A stretch of DNA of 64,000 nucleotides from Snodgrassella alvi (GTDB lineage: Bacteria; Pseudomonadota; Gammaproteobacteria; Burkholderiales; Neisseriaceae): NCBI RefSeq assembly GCF_040741455.2, contig NZ_CP160328.2, forward strand, positions 682,001-746,000, given 5' to 3'. The notes beneath the pieces were generated by a model. The model was not told the DNA's origin and did not search any database. It saw only the letters and a list, made by a program, of their open reading frames with translations. Position numbers and translations under genes: made by a program. Position 1 is the stretch's first letter. The number at the start of each line of letters is the position of its first letter. Shown here piece by piece: positions 45,097 to 56,371 of this stretch.

Positions 45097-45756
45097 ATGG
45101 CCAAAAATATAGATCTTAAATCAATAAATCTAAATTTCCTCTCCCAACAAGCTAAACCTGTACAGCTAGGCATAGCCGGTGGTATCATTGTATTGGTACT
45201 TCTTATTGCCTATTTCTTTGTTTACAGCGGATTAAATGAACGGCTTAGTGGATTGAAGGAAGAAGAAGAATCTCTAAAGCAAACCTATACTGAAAAAAGT
45301 AAACAGGCAGCTAATCTTGATGTATTGAAAGCAGAACTTAATAATATTAATGGTTCATTTCATTTATTATTAAAACAGCTCCCAACACAAGCAGAAATCC
45401 CTAATCTTATTCAAGAACTACATGAATGTGCTACTAAAAATGGTTTAAATATGGATAGTATCACTCCGGCACAAGTTCTTAATTCAAACTCAGATGATCA
45501 GCCACAAAATAAATCAGATCAACAAGTTATTCAAACCTTACCTTACAACATCACATTGACAGGTAATTATAATCAGATAAGTCAGTTTCTTCGTGATGTA
45601 GGGAAGCTATCGCGAATAGTCACATTAAACTCAATCGTACTAAAACGAAATGAGAAAGATAATACGCTTACCTTAAACGCAGTTGCCAATACATATAAAG
45701 CTTTAACAGATGCAGAAATTAAAGCTCAAAATAAAAATAAAAACGACCAAAAATAG
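45097..45756 (+). CDS. pilO: Type IV pilus inner membrane protein PilO
   Basis: PilO forms a heterodimer with PilN and helps align the inner-membrane platform with the secretin. The 219-residue protein has a short cytosolic segment (Lys-Asn-Ile-Asp-Leu-Lys-Ser), one membrane helix at about residues 24-45 and a coiled coil at about 50-90. A periplasmic ferredoxin-like domain follows, containing Leu-Pro-Thr-Gln-Ala-Glu-Ile-Pro-Asn-Leu and Gly-Asn-Tyr-Asn-Gln-Ile-Ser-Gln-Phe. The tail is Lys/Asn-rich. Spacing to pilN is 13 bases. Confidence 0.93.
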   Translation: MAKNIDLKSINLNFLSQQAKPVQLGIAGGIIVLVLLIAYFFVYSGLNERLSGLKEEEESLKQTYTEKSKQAANLDVLKAELNNINGSFHLLLKQLPTQAEIPNLIQELHECATKNGLNMDSITPAQVLNSNSDDQPQNKSDQQVIQTLPYNITLTGNYNQISQFLRDVGKLSRIVTLNSIVLKRNEKDNTLTLNAVANTYKALTDAEIKAQNKNKNDQK

Positions 45757-45808
45757 GCTGCCTATAGCTGTAATTAGGGTAATTTAATATATAAGCAACG
45801 GAAAAAAT

Positions 45809-46345
45809 ATGAATAAATATCTAATCTGCCTGTGTATTTTTACACTGAGTGCCTGTTCGGCAGCAAATGAAGATTTACATGAATGGATGCGGAATACCAG
45901 CCAACAGGCAAAAATCAAACCCATGAAACAGAAGCAAACTACAATAAATATTCAGCCTTCTTACACCCCTCCTCCACAGCCTCAAATGAATATATTTGAA
46001 CCTGCGCGTCTCAAAGCAGGTTTACAAGGTGCTAATGCACCTGATCTAAACCGACCTAAACAAATCTTGGAAAATTATTCATTAGATGAATTGCATTATG
46101 TTGGTTTAATTAAAGGAGCGGGAAAAGCACCATCTGCATTCATTTCAGTAAATGGACATGTATACACTGTTAATCTGGGTAATTATCTGGGTCAAAGCTA
46201 TGGACGAATTACTGCAATAACACCTGATGAAATTGTTATATCAGAATTAGTTGAAGACTCATATGGCAATTGGACTAGCAGAAAGGCTAGTTTACCCTTG
46301 CAGGCTGCTGACGCAGCATCTTCAGAGACATCCGGTCAGAACTGA
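45809..46345 (+). CDS. pilP: Type IV pilus lipoprotein PilP
   Basis: PilP is an inner-membrane lipoprotein that binds PilN/PilO and the periplasmic N0 domain of PilQ, bridging the two membranes. The 178-residue protein has a signal peptide ending in Leu-Ser-Ala-Cys, so lipidation falls at Cys16. An extended Gln/Pro-rich linker (about 30-65) is followed by the compact beta-domain with Tyr-Val-Gly-Leu-Ile and Val-Asn-Leu-Gly-Asn-Tyr-Leu-Gly-Gln-Ser-Tyr-Gly. It fits its position between pilO and pilQ and has the usual length. Confidence 0.93.
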   Translation: MNKYLICLCIFTLSACSAANEDLHEWMRNTSQQAKIKPMKQKQTTINIQPSYTPPPQPQMNIFEPARLKAGLQGANAPDLNRPKQILENYSLDELHYVGLIKGAGKAPSAFISVNGHVYTVNLGNYLGQSYGRITAITPDEIVISELVEDSYGNWTSRKASLPLQAADAASSETSGQN

Positions 46346-46381
46346 AAAAAGTAACCCATTTAAAATTAAGAAGGTACCAAT

Positions 46382-48565
46382 ATGAAAATTAAAACCATAT
46401 CTATTTTGTCCACTCTGGGTCTGGGTTTACTGAGTCAGAGTCTTTTTGCCGGCAACATAACAGCCATCAATGTCGGTGCGTTGCCAAACCAGCAACGTCT
46501 GATTAAAATTCAGTTTGATAAAGACCCCGCGTTACCTAAAGGTTTTACAACCGAAAATCCTGCACGAATTGCACTGGACTTTGCTGGGACAGGAATAACC
46601 TTACCACAGAATTTACTCAAATTTGATGATACAGTTTTACAGCAAATTGAAGCTGGTCAAACTACAGACAAATCTCGTGTAATGCTATCATTAGCCAAAA
46701 CTGGCCAGTACAATGCTGTAATTAAAGGCAATGAAGTCTGGGTATATGTACAGGAATCTATTCCGTCCAAAAATAAAGTAAAAAATAAATCAGAAAAAAT
46801 TACTACTTCTCCGGCAACAGTCAACACACCATATACAGCAACAAATAACATTACAGAACAAGTTGTCAGCCGTCAGCCTGCCAGTTCAAATAGTAACGCA
46901 TTTGATCAATCAGCTTCTGTACCGATAAATATAGATTTTCAAAAAGGGAAAAATGGTAATGGTGTAATTTCCATTAGTGGTTTAAGTGACAAAGGAGAGC
47001 CAACAATTAGACGCAATGCATCTAATTTGGTTTTAACCTATAAAAATGTACCTTTGTTAACAGAACAACAACGTAATCTTGATGTAACCGATTTCAGCAC
47101 TCCTGTACGGACTATTCGCCTGCGCAGGATTGGCAATGATACCGAAGTAAACATTCAAATGCAGGGGGACTGGGATTATTCCCAAATTAAAAGTGGGACT
47201 AATCTGGTTCTTCAGGTTACCCGCAAATTTGATTTAGACTCTAAAGGCTTACAATCAAATAATAAATCCTTCAAAGGAAAACGGGTTTCACTTGATTTTC
47301 AAGACATTGATGTTCGCACAATCCTACAGATTCTGGCTAAAGAATCAGGAATGAATATAATAGCGAGCGACAGTGTTCAGGGCAAAATGACAATATCATT
47401 AAAAGATGTTCCTTGGGATCAAGCTTTAAATTTGGTTATGGAAACTCGAAATCTTGATATGCGTCGCGAAGGAAATGTTATCAATGTTGCTCCACGTGAC
47501 GAACTGATGAACAGGGATACAGCATCATTAGAACAACAAAAAAAATTAGATGACTTAGGTCCCCTGATTTCTCAGACTTTCCAACTTAAGTACCGTAATG
47601 TTGAAGATTTTAAAAAGATTTTGCATTTATCCGATGATGGTAACAGTTCATCAGATAAAAGTATTTTGAGTCCACGCGGCAGCGCATTATTGGATCCCGC
47701 AACAAATACTTTAATCATTACCGATATTAGTAGTGTAATTAAGAAATTTGAAAAACTGGTTGCTCAAATTGATGTTTCATCTCAACAAGTATTAATCGAA
47801 GCACGAATCGTTGAAACTACAGACAGTTTTGCCCGTGAATTGGGAACTAAATTTGGCTACTATAGAGGAACTTATCGAAATGGTATTGGTGGTAGTGTAT
47901 CCCTTAAAGATGAAGATCGAGGTACAACACGTGACCCTAATTTTGAACTAGGTTTTCCTAATGTCAACCTTGGCGTATCCAATCCAACATCAGTAGTATC
48001 ATGGGTGCATAAATTTGCATCTGGGGCTCTCGCTTTAGAGCTTTCAGCCTCACAAGCTCAAGGCAAAACCAAAATTATCTCTTCTCCACGAGTATTAACA
48101 CAAGATAGAAAAGAAGCAAAAATTGAATCTGGTTATGAAGTACCTTATCAGGAATCAACTTCCAGCGGTGCAACTTCTACCAGTTTCAAAGATGCCGTTC
48201 TTGGCTTAAAAGTTACCCCACAGGTTACACCTGACGGTAATATTATTATGACATTGAACGTACAGAATGACAGGCCCATAGCATGCTCAAATGTTGCACC
48301 TGATGTTCTCCGTTCTGGCGACATTTGTATGCAAAAGCGTAATGTAGTGACTCAGACAATGATTGAGAATGGTGGTACTTTAATTATTGGTGGTATTTAC
48401 AATGAAAATAATGAAAACAGTATAGATAAAGTACCTTTACTTGGCGACATCCCAGGTATTGGCAATCTTTTCAAACACAGAAAAAATACCCAACAACGTA
48501 ATGAATTACTCGTATTTATCACACCTCGTGTAGTCGATTCAAGCAGTGCCCCATTAAAATATTAA
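46382..48565 (+). CDS. pilQ: Type IV pilus secretin PilQ
   Basis: PilQ forms the outer-membrane pore for the pilus, and for DNA uptake in competent relatives. The 727-residue protein has a signal peptide (to about residue 24). Two AMIN domains follow (about 28-125 and 180-285), linked by a Lys/Ser/Thr-rich segment. Then come an N0 domain (Val-Ser-Leu-Asp-Phe-Gln-Asp-Ile-Asp-Val near 303), an N1 domain and the secretin core (Val-Leu-Ile-Glu-Ala-Arg-Ile-Val-Glu onward). The core ends in Arg-Asn-Glu-Leu-Leu-Val-Phe-Ile-Thr-Pro-Arg. The small basic repeats of meningococcal PilQ are not evident. Confidence 0.95.
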   Translation: MKIKTISILSTLGLGLLSQSLFAGNITAINVGALPNQQRLIKIQFDKDPALPKGFTTENPARIALDFAGTGITLPQNLLKFDDTVLQQIEAGQTTDKSRVMLSLAKTGQYNAVIKGNEVWVYVQESIPSKNKVKNKSEKITTSPATVNTPYTATNNITEQVVSRQPASSNSNAFDQSASVPINIDFQKGKNGNGVISISGLSDKGEPTIRRNASNLVLTYKNVPLLTEQQRNLDVTDFSTPVRTIRLRRIGNDTEVNIQMQGDWDYSQIKSGTNLVLQVTRKFDLDSKGLQSNNKSFKGKRVSLDFQDIDVRTILQILAKESGMNIIASDSVQGKMTISLKDVPWDQALNLVMETRNLDMRREGNVINVAPRDELMNRDTASLEQQKKLDDLGPLISQTFQLKYRNVEDFKKILHLSDDGNSSSDKSILSPRGSALLDPATNTLIITDISSVIKKFEKLVAQIDVSSQQVLIEARIVETTDSFARELGTKFGYYRGTYRNGIGGSVSLKDEDRGTTRDPNFELGFPNVNLGVSNPTSVVSWVHKFASGALALELSASQAQGKTKIISSPRVLTQDRKEAKIESGYEVPYQESTSSGATSTSFKDAVLGLKVTPQVTPDGNIIMTLNVQNDRPIACSNVAPDVLRSGDICMQKRNVVTQTMIENGGTLIIGGIYNENNENSIDKVPLLGDIPGIGNLFKHRKNTQQRNELLVFITPRVVDSSSAPLKY

Positions 48566-48583
48566 GTAAGCATTTTTAACTTC

Positions 48584-48616
48584 GTCAGCCTGTTTATAAC
48601 AGGCTGACTTTTTTTT
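48584..48616 (+). terminator. Rho-independent terminator of the pilMNOPQ operon
   Basis: A ten-base-pair perfect stem (48584-48593 with 48599-48608) has a five-base loop and is followed by eight T residues, 18 bases past the pilQ stop. It separates pil genes from aroKB. Confidence 0.92.
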
Positions 48617-48832
48617 CAATTTATAAAGTCAGAAATTTTCAAACATACTTAAAAATAAAATTATTTGAGAAATACAATTACTAATGACTTAAAATAATAT
48701 TTATAGTGACTTTATAACTATAGCTAAAAAAATTTTCACACCCAACGTTTCTGTTTCAATCAAAGCAATTCCAGATAATGGTTTTTCTGCCAATTAATGC
48801 GTAAATTCTTATACTAAGTTACAATTACAAAC

Positions 48833-49375
48833 ATGGATAACATCGCAGGCAATCTGATTTTAATAGGTCTAATGGGGGCAGGTAAAACTACTCTTGGAAA
48901 ACAACTTGCCAATAAACTGAAACGCATTTTTTATGATAGTGACCAGGTAATTTGTGAACGTACCGGAGTATCAATTCCTACTATTTTTGAGCTCGAAGGA
49001 GAAGCAGGTTTTCGCAGTCGAGAAACAGCTGTTATTAGTGAGCTGACACAACAAAAAGATGTTGTTATAGCAACAGGTGGTGGTGCTATATTGCAAATTG
49101 AAAACCGGCTTAATTTGCAGCAGAATGGACATGTGATTTATCTTCATGCGCAACCTGAAGTTCTATTAAACAGGATACGGCACGATAAAAATCGCCCTCT
49201 TTTGCAAGTCTCAGACCCTTTAGCAAAATTGCAGGAATTATATAGCTTGCGTGATCCCATCTATCGAGCTACGGCACATACTGTTTTAGATGTGAATAGC
49301 CCCTACAGCTTCCACTCACTAAATCGTTTAATTCGTTTACTACGTCAACATTCTAAACAAATACCTCAACTTTAA
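48833..49375 (+). CDS. aroK: Shikimate kinase AroK
   Basis: AroK phosphorylates shikimate at the 3-hydroxyl in aromatic amino acid synthesis. The 180-residue protein has the Walker A Gly12-Leu-Met-Gly-Ala-Gly-Lys-Thr-Thr20, the shikimate-contacting Asp-Ser-Asp and Phe-Arg-Ser-Arg-Glu segments, and Ala-Thr-Gly-Gly-Gly-Ala. The lid follows around Arg-Pro-Leu-Leu. It is coupled to aroB six bases downstream. The pilQ-aroK-aroB order is conserved in Neisseriaceae and many gammaproteobacteria, but the terminator upstream suggests a separate promoter here in 48617-48832. Confidence 0.95.
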   Translation: MDNIAGNLILIGLMGAGKTTLGKQLANKLKRIFYDSDQVICERTGVSIPTIFELEGEAGFRSRETAVISELTQQKDVVIATGGGAILQIENRLNLQQNGHVIYLHAQPEVLLNRIRHDKNRPLLQVSDPLAKLQELYSLRDPIYRATAHTVLDVNSPYSFHSLNRLIRLLRQHSKQIPQL

Positions 49376-49381
49376 ATCATC

Positions 49382-50464
49382 ATGTACACACTTAACGTTG
49401 CTACCACATCACATCAGTATCCTATATTTATTGGAAGCAACCTGCTTGAATCCGCAAATCATCTTTTGGCACCCTATTTTACAAACAAAATTGCACTTAT
49501 CAGCAATGAAACCGTAGCGCCTTTATACCTGCAGCAATGGGAAAAAATACTAAATCATTCAGGACGCGAATATTTCAATATTATTTTGCCTGATGGAGAA
49601 AAATATAAGAACTGGCAAACACTTAATCTGATTTACGATGGTCTAATGCAAAATCGCGCCGAACGCAAAACCACCATTATGGCTTTAGGTGGCGGAGTAA
49701 TTGGGGATATGGCAGGGTTTGCTGCTGCAACTTATCAGCGTGGTGCTCCATTTATACAGATTCCTACAACACTACTTAGCCAGGTGGATTCCTCCGTAGG
49801 TGGAAAAACAGGAATTAACCACCCTTTGGGTAAAAATATGATTGGTGCATTTTATCAACCTCAGGCTGTGTTTATTGATTTAAATAGCTTACATACTTTG
49901 CCACCACGTGAATTTTCAGCAGGTATGGCAGAAGTCATAAAATACGCAGTGCTGGGGGATATAGAATTTCTGGAATGGCTAGAAATCAACATCGAAGCAT
50001 TGATTAATCAAGACCCTGAAGTATTGGCACATGCGGTTCATCGTTGCTGTCAGATGAAAGCAGATATTGTTGCGGCCGATGAAAAAGAAAGTGGTGTCAG
50101 GGCTCTTTTGAATCTAGGCCATACATTCGGCCACGCCATTGAAGCTGAAATGGGTTATGGTAACTGGCTTCATGGTGAGGCTGTTGCTGCAGGTACTGTA
50201 CTTGCTTGCCGTTTATCTGAACAACTTGGTTATTTGCATCAGGATGATACTCAGCGTCTAATCAAATTATTATCACAAGTTAACCTGCCTGTTACGCCGC
50301 CTAAAATGTCTTTAGAAGCTTGGCTGATGCATATGAGCCATGATAAAAAGGTTATCGATGGTAACATGCGTTTTGTGGTGTTGAAACAATTGGGTGAAGC
50401 AACAATTACTGACAATGTAACAACTCAAAACCTAGCAGCAACATTGAACCAATATATAAGTTGA
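49382..50464 (+). CDS. aroB: 3-dehydroquinate synthase AroB
   Basis: AroB converts DAHP to 3-dehydroquinate, the second step of the shikimate pathway, using NAD and a divalent metal. The 360-residue protein has the NAD-binding [11 protein letters not shown] near residue 102 and [11 protein letters not shown]. The metal ligands lie in [11 protein letters not shown] and His-Gly-Glu-Ala-Val. It is of normal length and lies six bases after aroK. Confidence 0.96.
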   Translation: MYTLNVATTSHQYPIFIGSNLLESANHLLAPYFTNKIALISNETVAPLYLQQWEKILNHSGREYFNIILPDGEKYKNWQTLNLIYDGLMQNRAERKTTIMALGGGVIGDMAGFAAATYQRGAPFIQIPTTLLSQVDSSVGGKTGINHPLGKNMIGAFYQPQAVFIDLNSLHTLPPREFSAGMAEVIKYAVLGDIEFLEWLEINIEALINQDPEVLAHAVHRCCQMKADIVAADEKESGVRALLNLGHTFGHAIEAEMGYGNWLHGEAVAAGTVLACRLSEQLGYLHQDDTQRLIKLLSQVNLPVTPPKMSLEAWLMHMSHDKKVIDGNMRFVVLKQLGEATITDNVTTQNLAATLNQYIS

Positions 50465-50520
50465 AGCATGTTAGAATTGACGTTAGAAAATTTATCAACT
50501 TTAAGTTAACACAGAACAGC

Positions 50521-51228
50521 ATGACCCAATATTCTGATTCAAAATCGGACATTAATAAAGATCACCCGCGTAGCATACGTAGTTTTGTTTTACGTCAAGG
50601 CCATATGACACAAGCCCAGCAACGTGCTATAGATAACCAATGGCCAAATTTTGGCATTGATTTCGTCAACAATAAAATTGATTTAAATGCCATATTCAAT
50701 CGAACAGCACCCAAGATACTTGAAATTGGTTTTGGTATGGGCGTTGCAACAGCAGCAATTGCACAAAACCTTCCTGATTGCGACTTTCTAGCTATTGATG
50801 TTCATGGGCCTGGGGTAGGAAATCTATTAAAGCTGATTCAAGAACAGAATATACAAAATATTAGAGTGATGCGACATGATGCAGTTGAAGTGGTTGATCA
50901 CATGCTTGAAGATAACTGCCTGCAAGGTATTCATATCTTTTTTCCTGATCCTTGGCACAAAAAACGACATCATAAACGGCGCCTGATTCAAGCATCTTTT
51001 ATTGCACGACTACTTCCAAAACTTCAATCAAATGGCTACGTTCATCTTGCAACTGACTGGCAAGAATATGCAGAACAAATGCTTGAAGTTTTAAACGGGT
51101 TTCCTGAGTTGCACAACACTGCTGAAACTTATGCAGCTGTCCCTGACTACCGTCCCGAAACCAAATTTGAGGCACGAGGCAAAAAATTAGGTCATGGTGT
51201 ATGGGATTTAGTTTTTGTAAAAAAATAA
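50521..51228 (+). CDS. trmB: tRNA (guanine-N7)-methyltransferase TrmB
   Basis: TrmB methylates G46 in the variable loop of many tRNAs with S-adenosylmethionine. The 235-residue protein has an N-terminal Arg-Ser-Ile-Arg-Ser-Phe-Val-Leu-Arg-Gln-Gly motif and the SAM-binding Leu-Glu-Ile-Gly-Phe-Gly-Met-Gly near residue 69. The Phe-Phe-Pro-Asp-Pro-Trp-His-Lys-Lys-Arg-His signature follows near residue 140. The frame extends to a TTG at 50461 overlapping the aroB end, but the ATG at 50521 is the likely start, although its ribosome binding site is weak. Close spacing suggests co-transcription with aroKB. Confidence 0.93.
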   Translation: MTQYSDSKSDINKDHPRSIRSFVLRQGHMTQAQQRAIDNQWPNFGIDFVNNKIDLNAIFNRTAPKILEIGFGMGVATAAIAQNLPDCDFLAIDVHGPGVGNLLKLIQEQNIQNIRVMRHDAVEVVDHMLEDNCLQGIHIFFPDPWHKKRHHKRRLIQASFIARLLPKLQSNGYVHLATDWQEYAEQMLEVLNGFPELHNTAETYAAVPDYRPETKFEARGKKLGHGVWDLVFVKK

Positions 51229-51335
51229 CAGACCAAATTAATAAAAAGTAAAGACATTTAGAGTACAATTACCTTAGATTGCATTACAGCAATCATTTTC
51301 TGTCAAATAATATTGCTGTTTTCTAAGGAACTGAA

Positions 51336-52529
51336 ATGTTTCAGAATGTCAAATACTATCCAGGTGACCCTATTCTGAGTCTGATGGATGAATATAAACA
51401 GGATGCACGCAGCTCAAAAGTAAATCTTGGTGTAGGTGTGTATTATGATGATAACGGCCATGTACCTGTGCTCGAATGTATTAAAACAGTAGAGTCACAA
51501 TTAGTAGAAGAAAATCAGCCACACGACTATTTACCTATGGATGGTCTGCCTGCTTATCGGCAGGCATGCCAGAAATTGTTATTAGGTAAAAACCATGAAG
51601 CCATTACATCTGGTCGTGTTGCTACCATAGCTAGTCTGGGCGGTTCAGGTGCGCTGCGTGTAGGAGCAGAATTTATTCACCAATGGTTTCCACAGGCAAA
51701 AGCTTATGTAAGCAATCCTACATGGGGAAATCATATCAGCATATTTGAGGGTGCTGGAATCGAGGTTCATAAATATCCTTATTATGACCCTAAAACTATC
51801 GGAATTAAATTTACAGAATTAAAACAATTTCTGACACAACTCGATGTAGGCAGTATTATTTTACTACATCCGTGCTGTCACAATCCCACTGGCGTTGATC
51901 CCAGTCATGAGCAGTGGGATCAGCTTTTAGATATTATTAAAAATAAACAGCTAATACCATTTATGGATATAGCCTATCAAGGTTTTGGGGACGATTTAGA
52001 AACCGATACTTATGCTATCCGCAAAGCAGTAGAAATTGGGTTATGTGTTTATATCAGTAACTCTTTTTCCAAAAACATGTCGCTCTATGGTGAACGTGTA
52101 GGGGGTCTGAGTATTGTATGTCCAACTTCCGAAGAAGCTCGATTAGTTCAGAGTCAGCTCAAATTCACCGTACGGCGTCTATATTCTAGTCCACCTGCCT
52201 ACGGTGGTCACGTCGTAAGCCGAGTACTTAGCAACACTAAATCTTATGAACACTGGCAGCAAGAAGTATATATCATGCGCGATCGCATTCGGAAAATGCG
52301 TTCTCGATTATATGAAGTCTTGCAGACGAAAATTCCTGATCGTGATTTCAGCTATTTTATTAAACAGCGTGGCATGTTCAGCTTTACAGGCTTAGATCCT
52401 CAGCAGGTAGCCCGTTTAAAAAGTGAATATGGGGTATATATGGTTGAAAACGGAAGAATGTGCATGGCCGGTTTAAACAGTAGCAATATAGAATATGTTG
52501 CCAATGCCATGGCTGAGGTCTTGAAATAA
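51336..52529 (+). CDS. tyrB: Aromatic amino acid / aspartate aminotransferase (TyrB/AspC family)
   Basis: This PLP enzyme transfers the amino group of aspartate or aromatic amino acids to 2-oxoglutarate. The 397-residue class I aminotransferase has Ser-Asn-Pro-Thr-Trp-Gly-Asn-His near residue 129, His-Pro-Cys-Cys-His-Asn-Pro-Thr-Gly near residue 182, and the PLP lysine in Ser-Asn-Ser-Phe-Ser-Lys-Asn-Met-Ser-Leu-Tyr-Gly-Glu-Arg. The substrate arginine lies in the C-terminal Asn-Gly-Arg-Met-Cys-Met-Ala-Gly-Leu. Its place near the aroKB genes hints at aromatic synthesis, but AspC activity cannot be excluded. Confidence 0.9.
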   Translation: MFQNVKYYPGDPILSLMDEYKQDARSSKVNLGVGVYYDDNGHVPVLECIKTVESQLVEENQPHDYLPMDGLPAYRQACQKLLLGKNHEAITSGRVATIASLGGSGALRVGAEFIHQWFPQAKAYVSNPTWGNHISIFEGAGIEVHKYPYYDPKTIGIKFTELKQFLTQLDVGSIILLHPCCHNPTGVDPSHEQWDQLLDIIKNKQLIPFMDIAYQGFGDDLETDTYAIRKAVEIGLCVYISNSFSKNMSLYGERVGGLSIVCPTSEEARLVQSQLKFTVRRLYSSPPAYGGHVVSRVLSNTKSYEHWQQEVYIMRDRIRKMRSRLYEVLQTKIPDRDFSYFIKQRGMFSFTGLDPQQVARLKSEYGVYMVENGRMCMAGLNSSNIEYVANAMAEVLK

Positions 52530-52553
52530 GAAATATTACTGATTAAAAAAATA

Positions 52554-52590
52554 AAACTGGTTGGCCAAGATTTAGCCAGCCAGTTTTTTT
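52554..52590 (+). terminator. Terminator after tyrB
   Basis: A twelve-base-pair stem (52554-52565 with 52575-52586, one G-T wobble) is followed by T residues. It may also serve the convergent HdeD-like gene. Confidence 0.85.
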
Positions 52591-52631
52591 ACCATTTATT
52601 CTATTAATTATTATTTCTCAATAATTAAAGC

Positions 52632-53207
52632 TCAATTAGCATTTTCCCTACCCAGTCTACGCATACGGAATGCCAAAGCGATATTAACTACACCAAACAA
52701 AGCAGCATAAATGCCAATTACCCAAGTCAGCGCTATTCCGCCCTGAATAGGATTTACCAGCAAAATAATACCAACTAACATGGATAATACACCCGCTGTG
52801 ATCATCCATCCTGCACCACCAACAGATTTATGCAGACGAATAGCTGCTACAATTTGCAGAACACCACTTACTAACGCCCAAATCGCAATAAAAGTAATCA
52901 GTACCAGCCAAGTAATTCCTGGCACAAAAAAAGTTAGGAAACCAGCGAGTACACTTATAAAGCCCCAAATTAGCATCAGCCACCAATCCTGATGAGTTTT
53001 TCGTCCATTGATGGAAAGAACAATACCCATTACACCATCAACCAACGCATAAAAGCCGAAAAACATCACCATAACCAGTATCGAAATAAATGGATAAAAC
53101 CAAGTTAATAAACCAAAGATTAAAGCTGCAAACCCACGAACTAGTACTATCCACCAATTTTCAGACAACAAATCAGCTAATGGTCTACGAAAAGAAAGAG
53201 TATTCAC
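52632..53207 (-). CDS. HdeD-family membrane protein (DUF308)
   Basis: The 191-residue protein has six membrane helices in three repeated pairs, each pair ending in a short loop. Repeated Trp-Trp and Gly-Phe-X-X-Leu motifs include Ser-Glu-Asn-Trp-Trp-Ile-Val-Leu-Val-Arg-Gly near residue 15. This matches the DUF308/HdeD family, linked in E. coli to acid resistance at high cell density. The role in this organism is not known. It ends in a basic Arg-Met-Arg-Arg-Leu-Gly-Arg tail on the cytosolic side. It is encoded alone, 63 bases after the DUF3465 gene, and could share its transcript. Confidence 0.88.
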   Translation of the reverse strand: MNTLSFRRPLADLLSENWWIVLVRGFAALIFGLLTWFYPFISILVMVMFFGFYALVDGVMGIVLSINGRKTHQDWWLMLIWGFISVLAGFLTFFVPGITWLVLITFIAIWALVSGVLQIVAAIRLHKSVGGAGWMITAGVLSMLVGIILLVNPIQGGIALTWVIGIYAALFGVVNIALAFRMRRLGRENAN

Positions 53208-53270
53208 ATTATTTCCTTTAGATAAATGTAAACTGCAAATAATAAATATTACACATGCTATTTCAGCAAA

Positions 53271-53768
53271 CTATTGGTATCGCTTCTTCTTATACATCAG
53301 CCAGCCATCAGGATGGTGGTGTCCAGGATCATGGTGAGTCCAGTGTATCATCCCGCCTTTTTTATTACTGATATATTCACCAGTAAAAGCTACTTGGTCA
53401 CCACGCTGTAAATTTTCTAATCGCGGAGCGATATCTATATTATGTACCACTAAAACCGTACTACTACCTGTACTTAAAATAAACCTCTGGTGACGGCTGC
53501 CTTTATTATCATCTGGTAAAGTTTTGATAACATAGCCATCACCATAAACCTGAACTTTGTCCAAATTCTCATTCTGAGCCTGATGTAAAGATATAGCTTC
53601 TCGTATTTGAGATACAGACAAAGGTTCTTTAGAAAAATTACTGCGAATTGATTTAAATGAATCAATTATTTGTTCATGTGCCTGACTTTTTTGCTGGTCA
53701 TCAACAGAGCTATGCTGCCACCACCAGAAACCCAGTGCTACGATAACCAGAAAAATAATATTTTTCAT
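53271..53768 (-). CDS. DUF3465 family exported protein
   Basis: The 165-residue protein has an N-terminal hydrophobic segment (residues 4-17), probably a signal peptide or anchor. A charged linker and a compact domain follow, with Gly-Ser-Arg-His-Gln-Arg-Phe-Ile-Leu near residue 90 and His-Asn-Ile-Asp-Ile-Ala-Pro-Arg. The domain ends in Ile-His-Trp-Thr-His-His-Asp-Pro-Gly-His-His-His. These match DUF3465. The histidine cluster could bind metal, but no function is established. The beta-rich pattern resembles small OB-like domains; that is a guess. Confidence 0.83.
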   Translation of the reverse strand: MKNIIFLVIVALGFWWWQHSSVDDQQKSQAHEQIIDSFKSIRSNFSKEPLSVSQIREAISLHQAQNENLDKVQVYGDGYVIKTLPDDNKGSRHQRFILSTGSSTVLVVHNIDIAPRLENLQRGDQVAFTGEYISNKKGGMIHWTHHDPGHHHPDGWLMYKKKRYQ

Positions 53769-53854
53769 AATAGGGAATTAATCTATCTACAGAATCAGCA
53801 CTGAAACCATCATACAAAATGTAATCAAAGATAGCAAAATATTAATAGTTTAAT

Positions 53855-53890
53855 CTTAAAAAAAAGGCTACCGGATAACACCAGCAGCCT
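53855..53890 (-). terminator. Terminator of pyrG
   Basis: AGGCT (53865-53869) pairs with AGCCT (53886-53890), and partial inner pairing continues. On the minus strand the stem is followed by about eight T residues, 28 bases past the pyrG stop. Confidence 0.75.
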
Positions 53891-53918
53891 GAGATACTAA
53901 TTTGAATAAAATAGTAAA

Positions 53919-55574
<1,656 letters not shown>

Positions 55575-55653
55575 TTAGCTGAAAATAACACCAAAAGAAA
55601 GACATTCCCTTTTTCAAACTCTGCAAGTATATGCAATAATCTGCTTGCTCGGA

Positions 55654-55683
55654 TTGGCGTAATAATCACGGCTGTGGCATAAT
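55654..55683 (+). promoter_or_regulatory. Probable promoter of gmk-rpoZ-spoT
   Basis: TTGGCG (55654-55659) and CATAAT (55678-55683) are separated by 18 bases and end 28 bases before the gmk start. The fit to the sigma-70 consensus is fair, not perfect. Confidence 0.45.
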
Positions 55684-55711
55684 TAGTCACCGTAATCCTT
55701 AAATTTATATT

Positions 55712-56323
55712 ATGTTGCAATCTGGACATATTTTCATTGTTTCTGCTGCTTCAGGTACTGGCAAAACCACACTTGTTTCGCGCCTGAGTGCGCGTCAGCC
55801 GAATATTCGCATATCTATTTCCCATACAACCAGAATGCCGCGTGAGGGTGAACAAAATGGTGTACATTATCATTTTGTCAGCCGTAGTGAATTTGAGGAT
55901 ATGATTGCCAGCAATGCTTTTATTGAGCATGCCAATGTTTATGGCAATTATTATGGCACCAGTTTACAGGCTGTAGAATCATTAACCCAGCAAGGTTACA
56001 ACGTTATTTTAGAAATTGATGTTCAGGGTGCGGAACAGATTCGCCGTTTACTGCCTAATGCTACCAGTATTTTCATACTACCTCCTTCGATGACAGAACT
56101 CACTGAACGTCTTAAAAATAGAGGCACTGATAGCGAAGACGTGATAGCCTATCGTTTAGCAAAATCCCGTGAAGAAATTGAACAAAGTCTTTTGTTTGAT
56201 TATGTTATTGTTAATCAAGATCTTAATCAGGCAGAGCAGGATTTATTAGCAATTATCCGTTCGGTTGGGTTATGCGCGAAGGCGCAGCAACAAACCATTA
56301 CCCGGATTTTATCTGGAAAATAA
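55712..56323 (+). CDS. gmk: Guanylate kinase
   Basis: Gmk converts GMP to GDP with ATP. The 203-residue protein has the P-loop Ala-Ser-Gly-Thr-Gly-Lys-Thr-Thr at residues 13-20. The GMP-binding Ser-His-Thr-Thr-Arg-Met-Pro-Arg-Glu-Gly-Glu and Gly-Val-His-Tyr-His-Phe-Val motifs follow near residues 36-55. The lid follows Asp-Val-Gln-Gly. It is first in a gmk-rpoZ-spoT unit, the order found across proteobacteria, tying guanine nucleotide supply to (p)ppGpp metabolism. Confidence 0.96.
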   Translation: MLQSGHIFIVSAASGTGKTTLVSRLSARQPNIRISISHTTRMPREGEQNGVHYHFVSRSEFEDMIASNAFIEHANVYGNYYGTSLQAVESLTQQGYNVILEIDVQGAEQIRRLLPNATSIFILPPSMTELTERLKNRGTDSEDVIAYRLAKSREEIEQSLLFDYVIVNQDLNQAEQDLLAIIRSVGLCAKAQQQTITRILSGK

Positions 56324-56371
56324 ATATTTCAAGTTTAATGTTAAACAATTATTTCTATTGGAATTTATATT

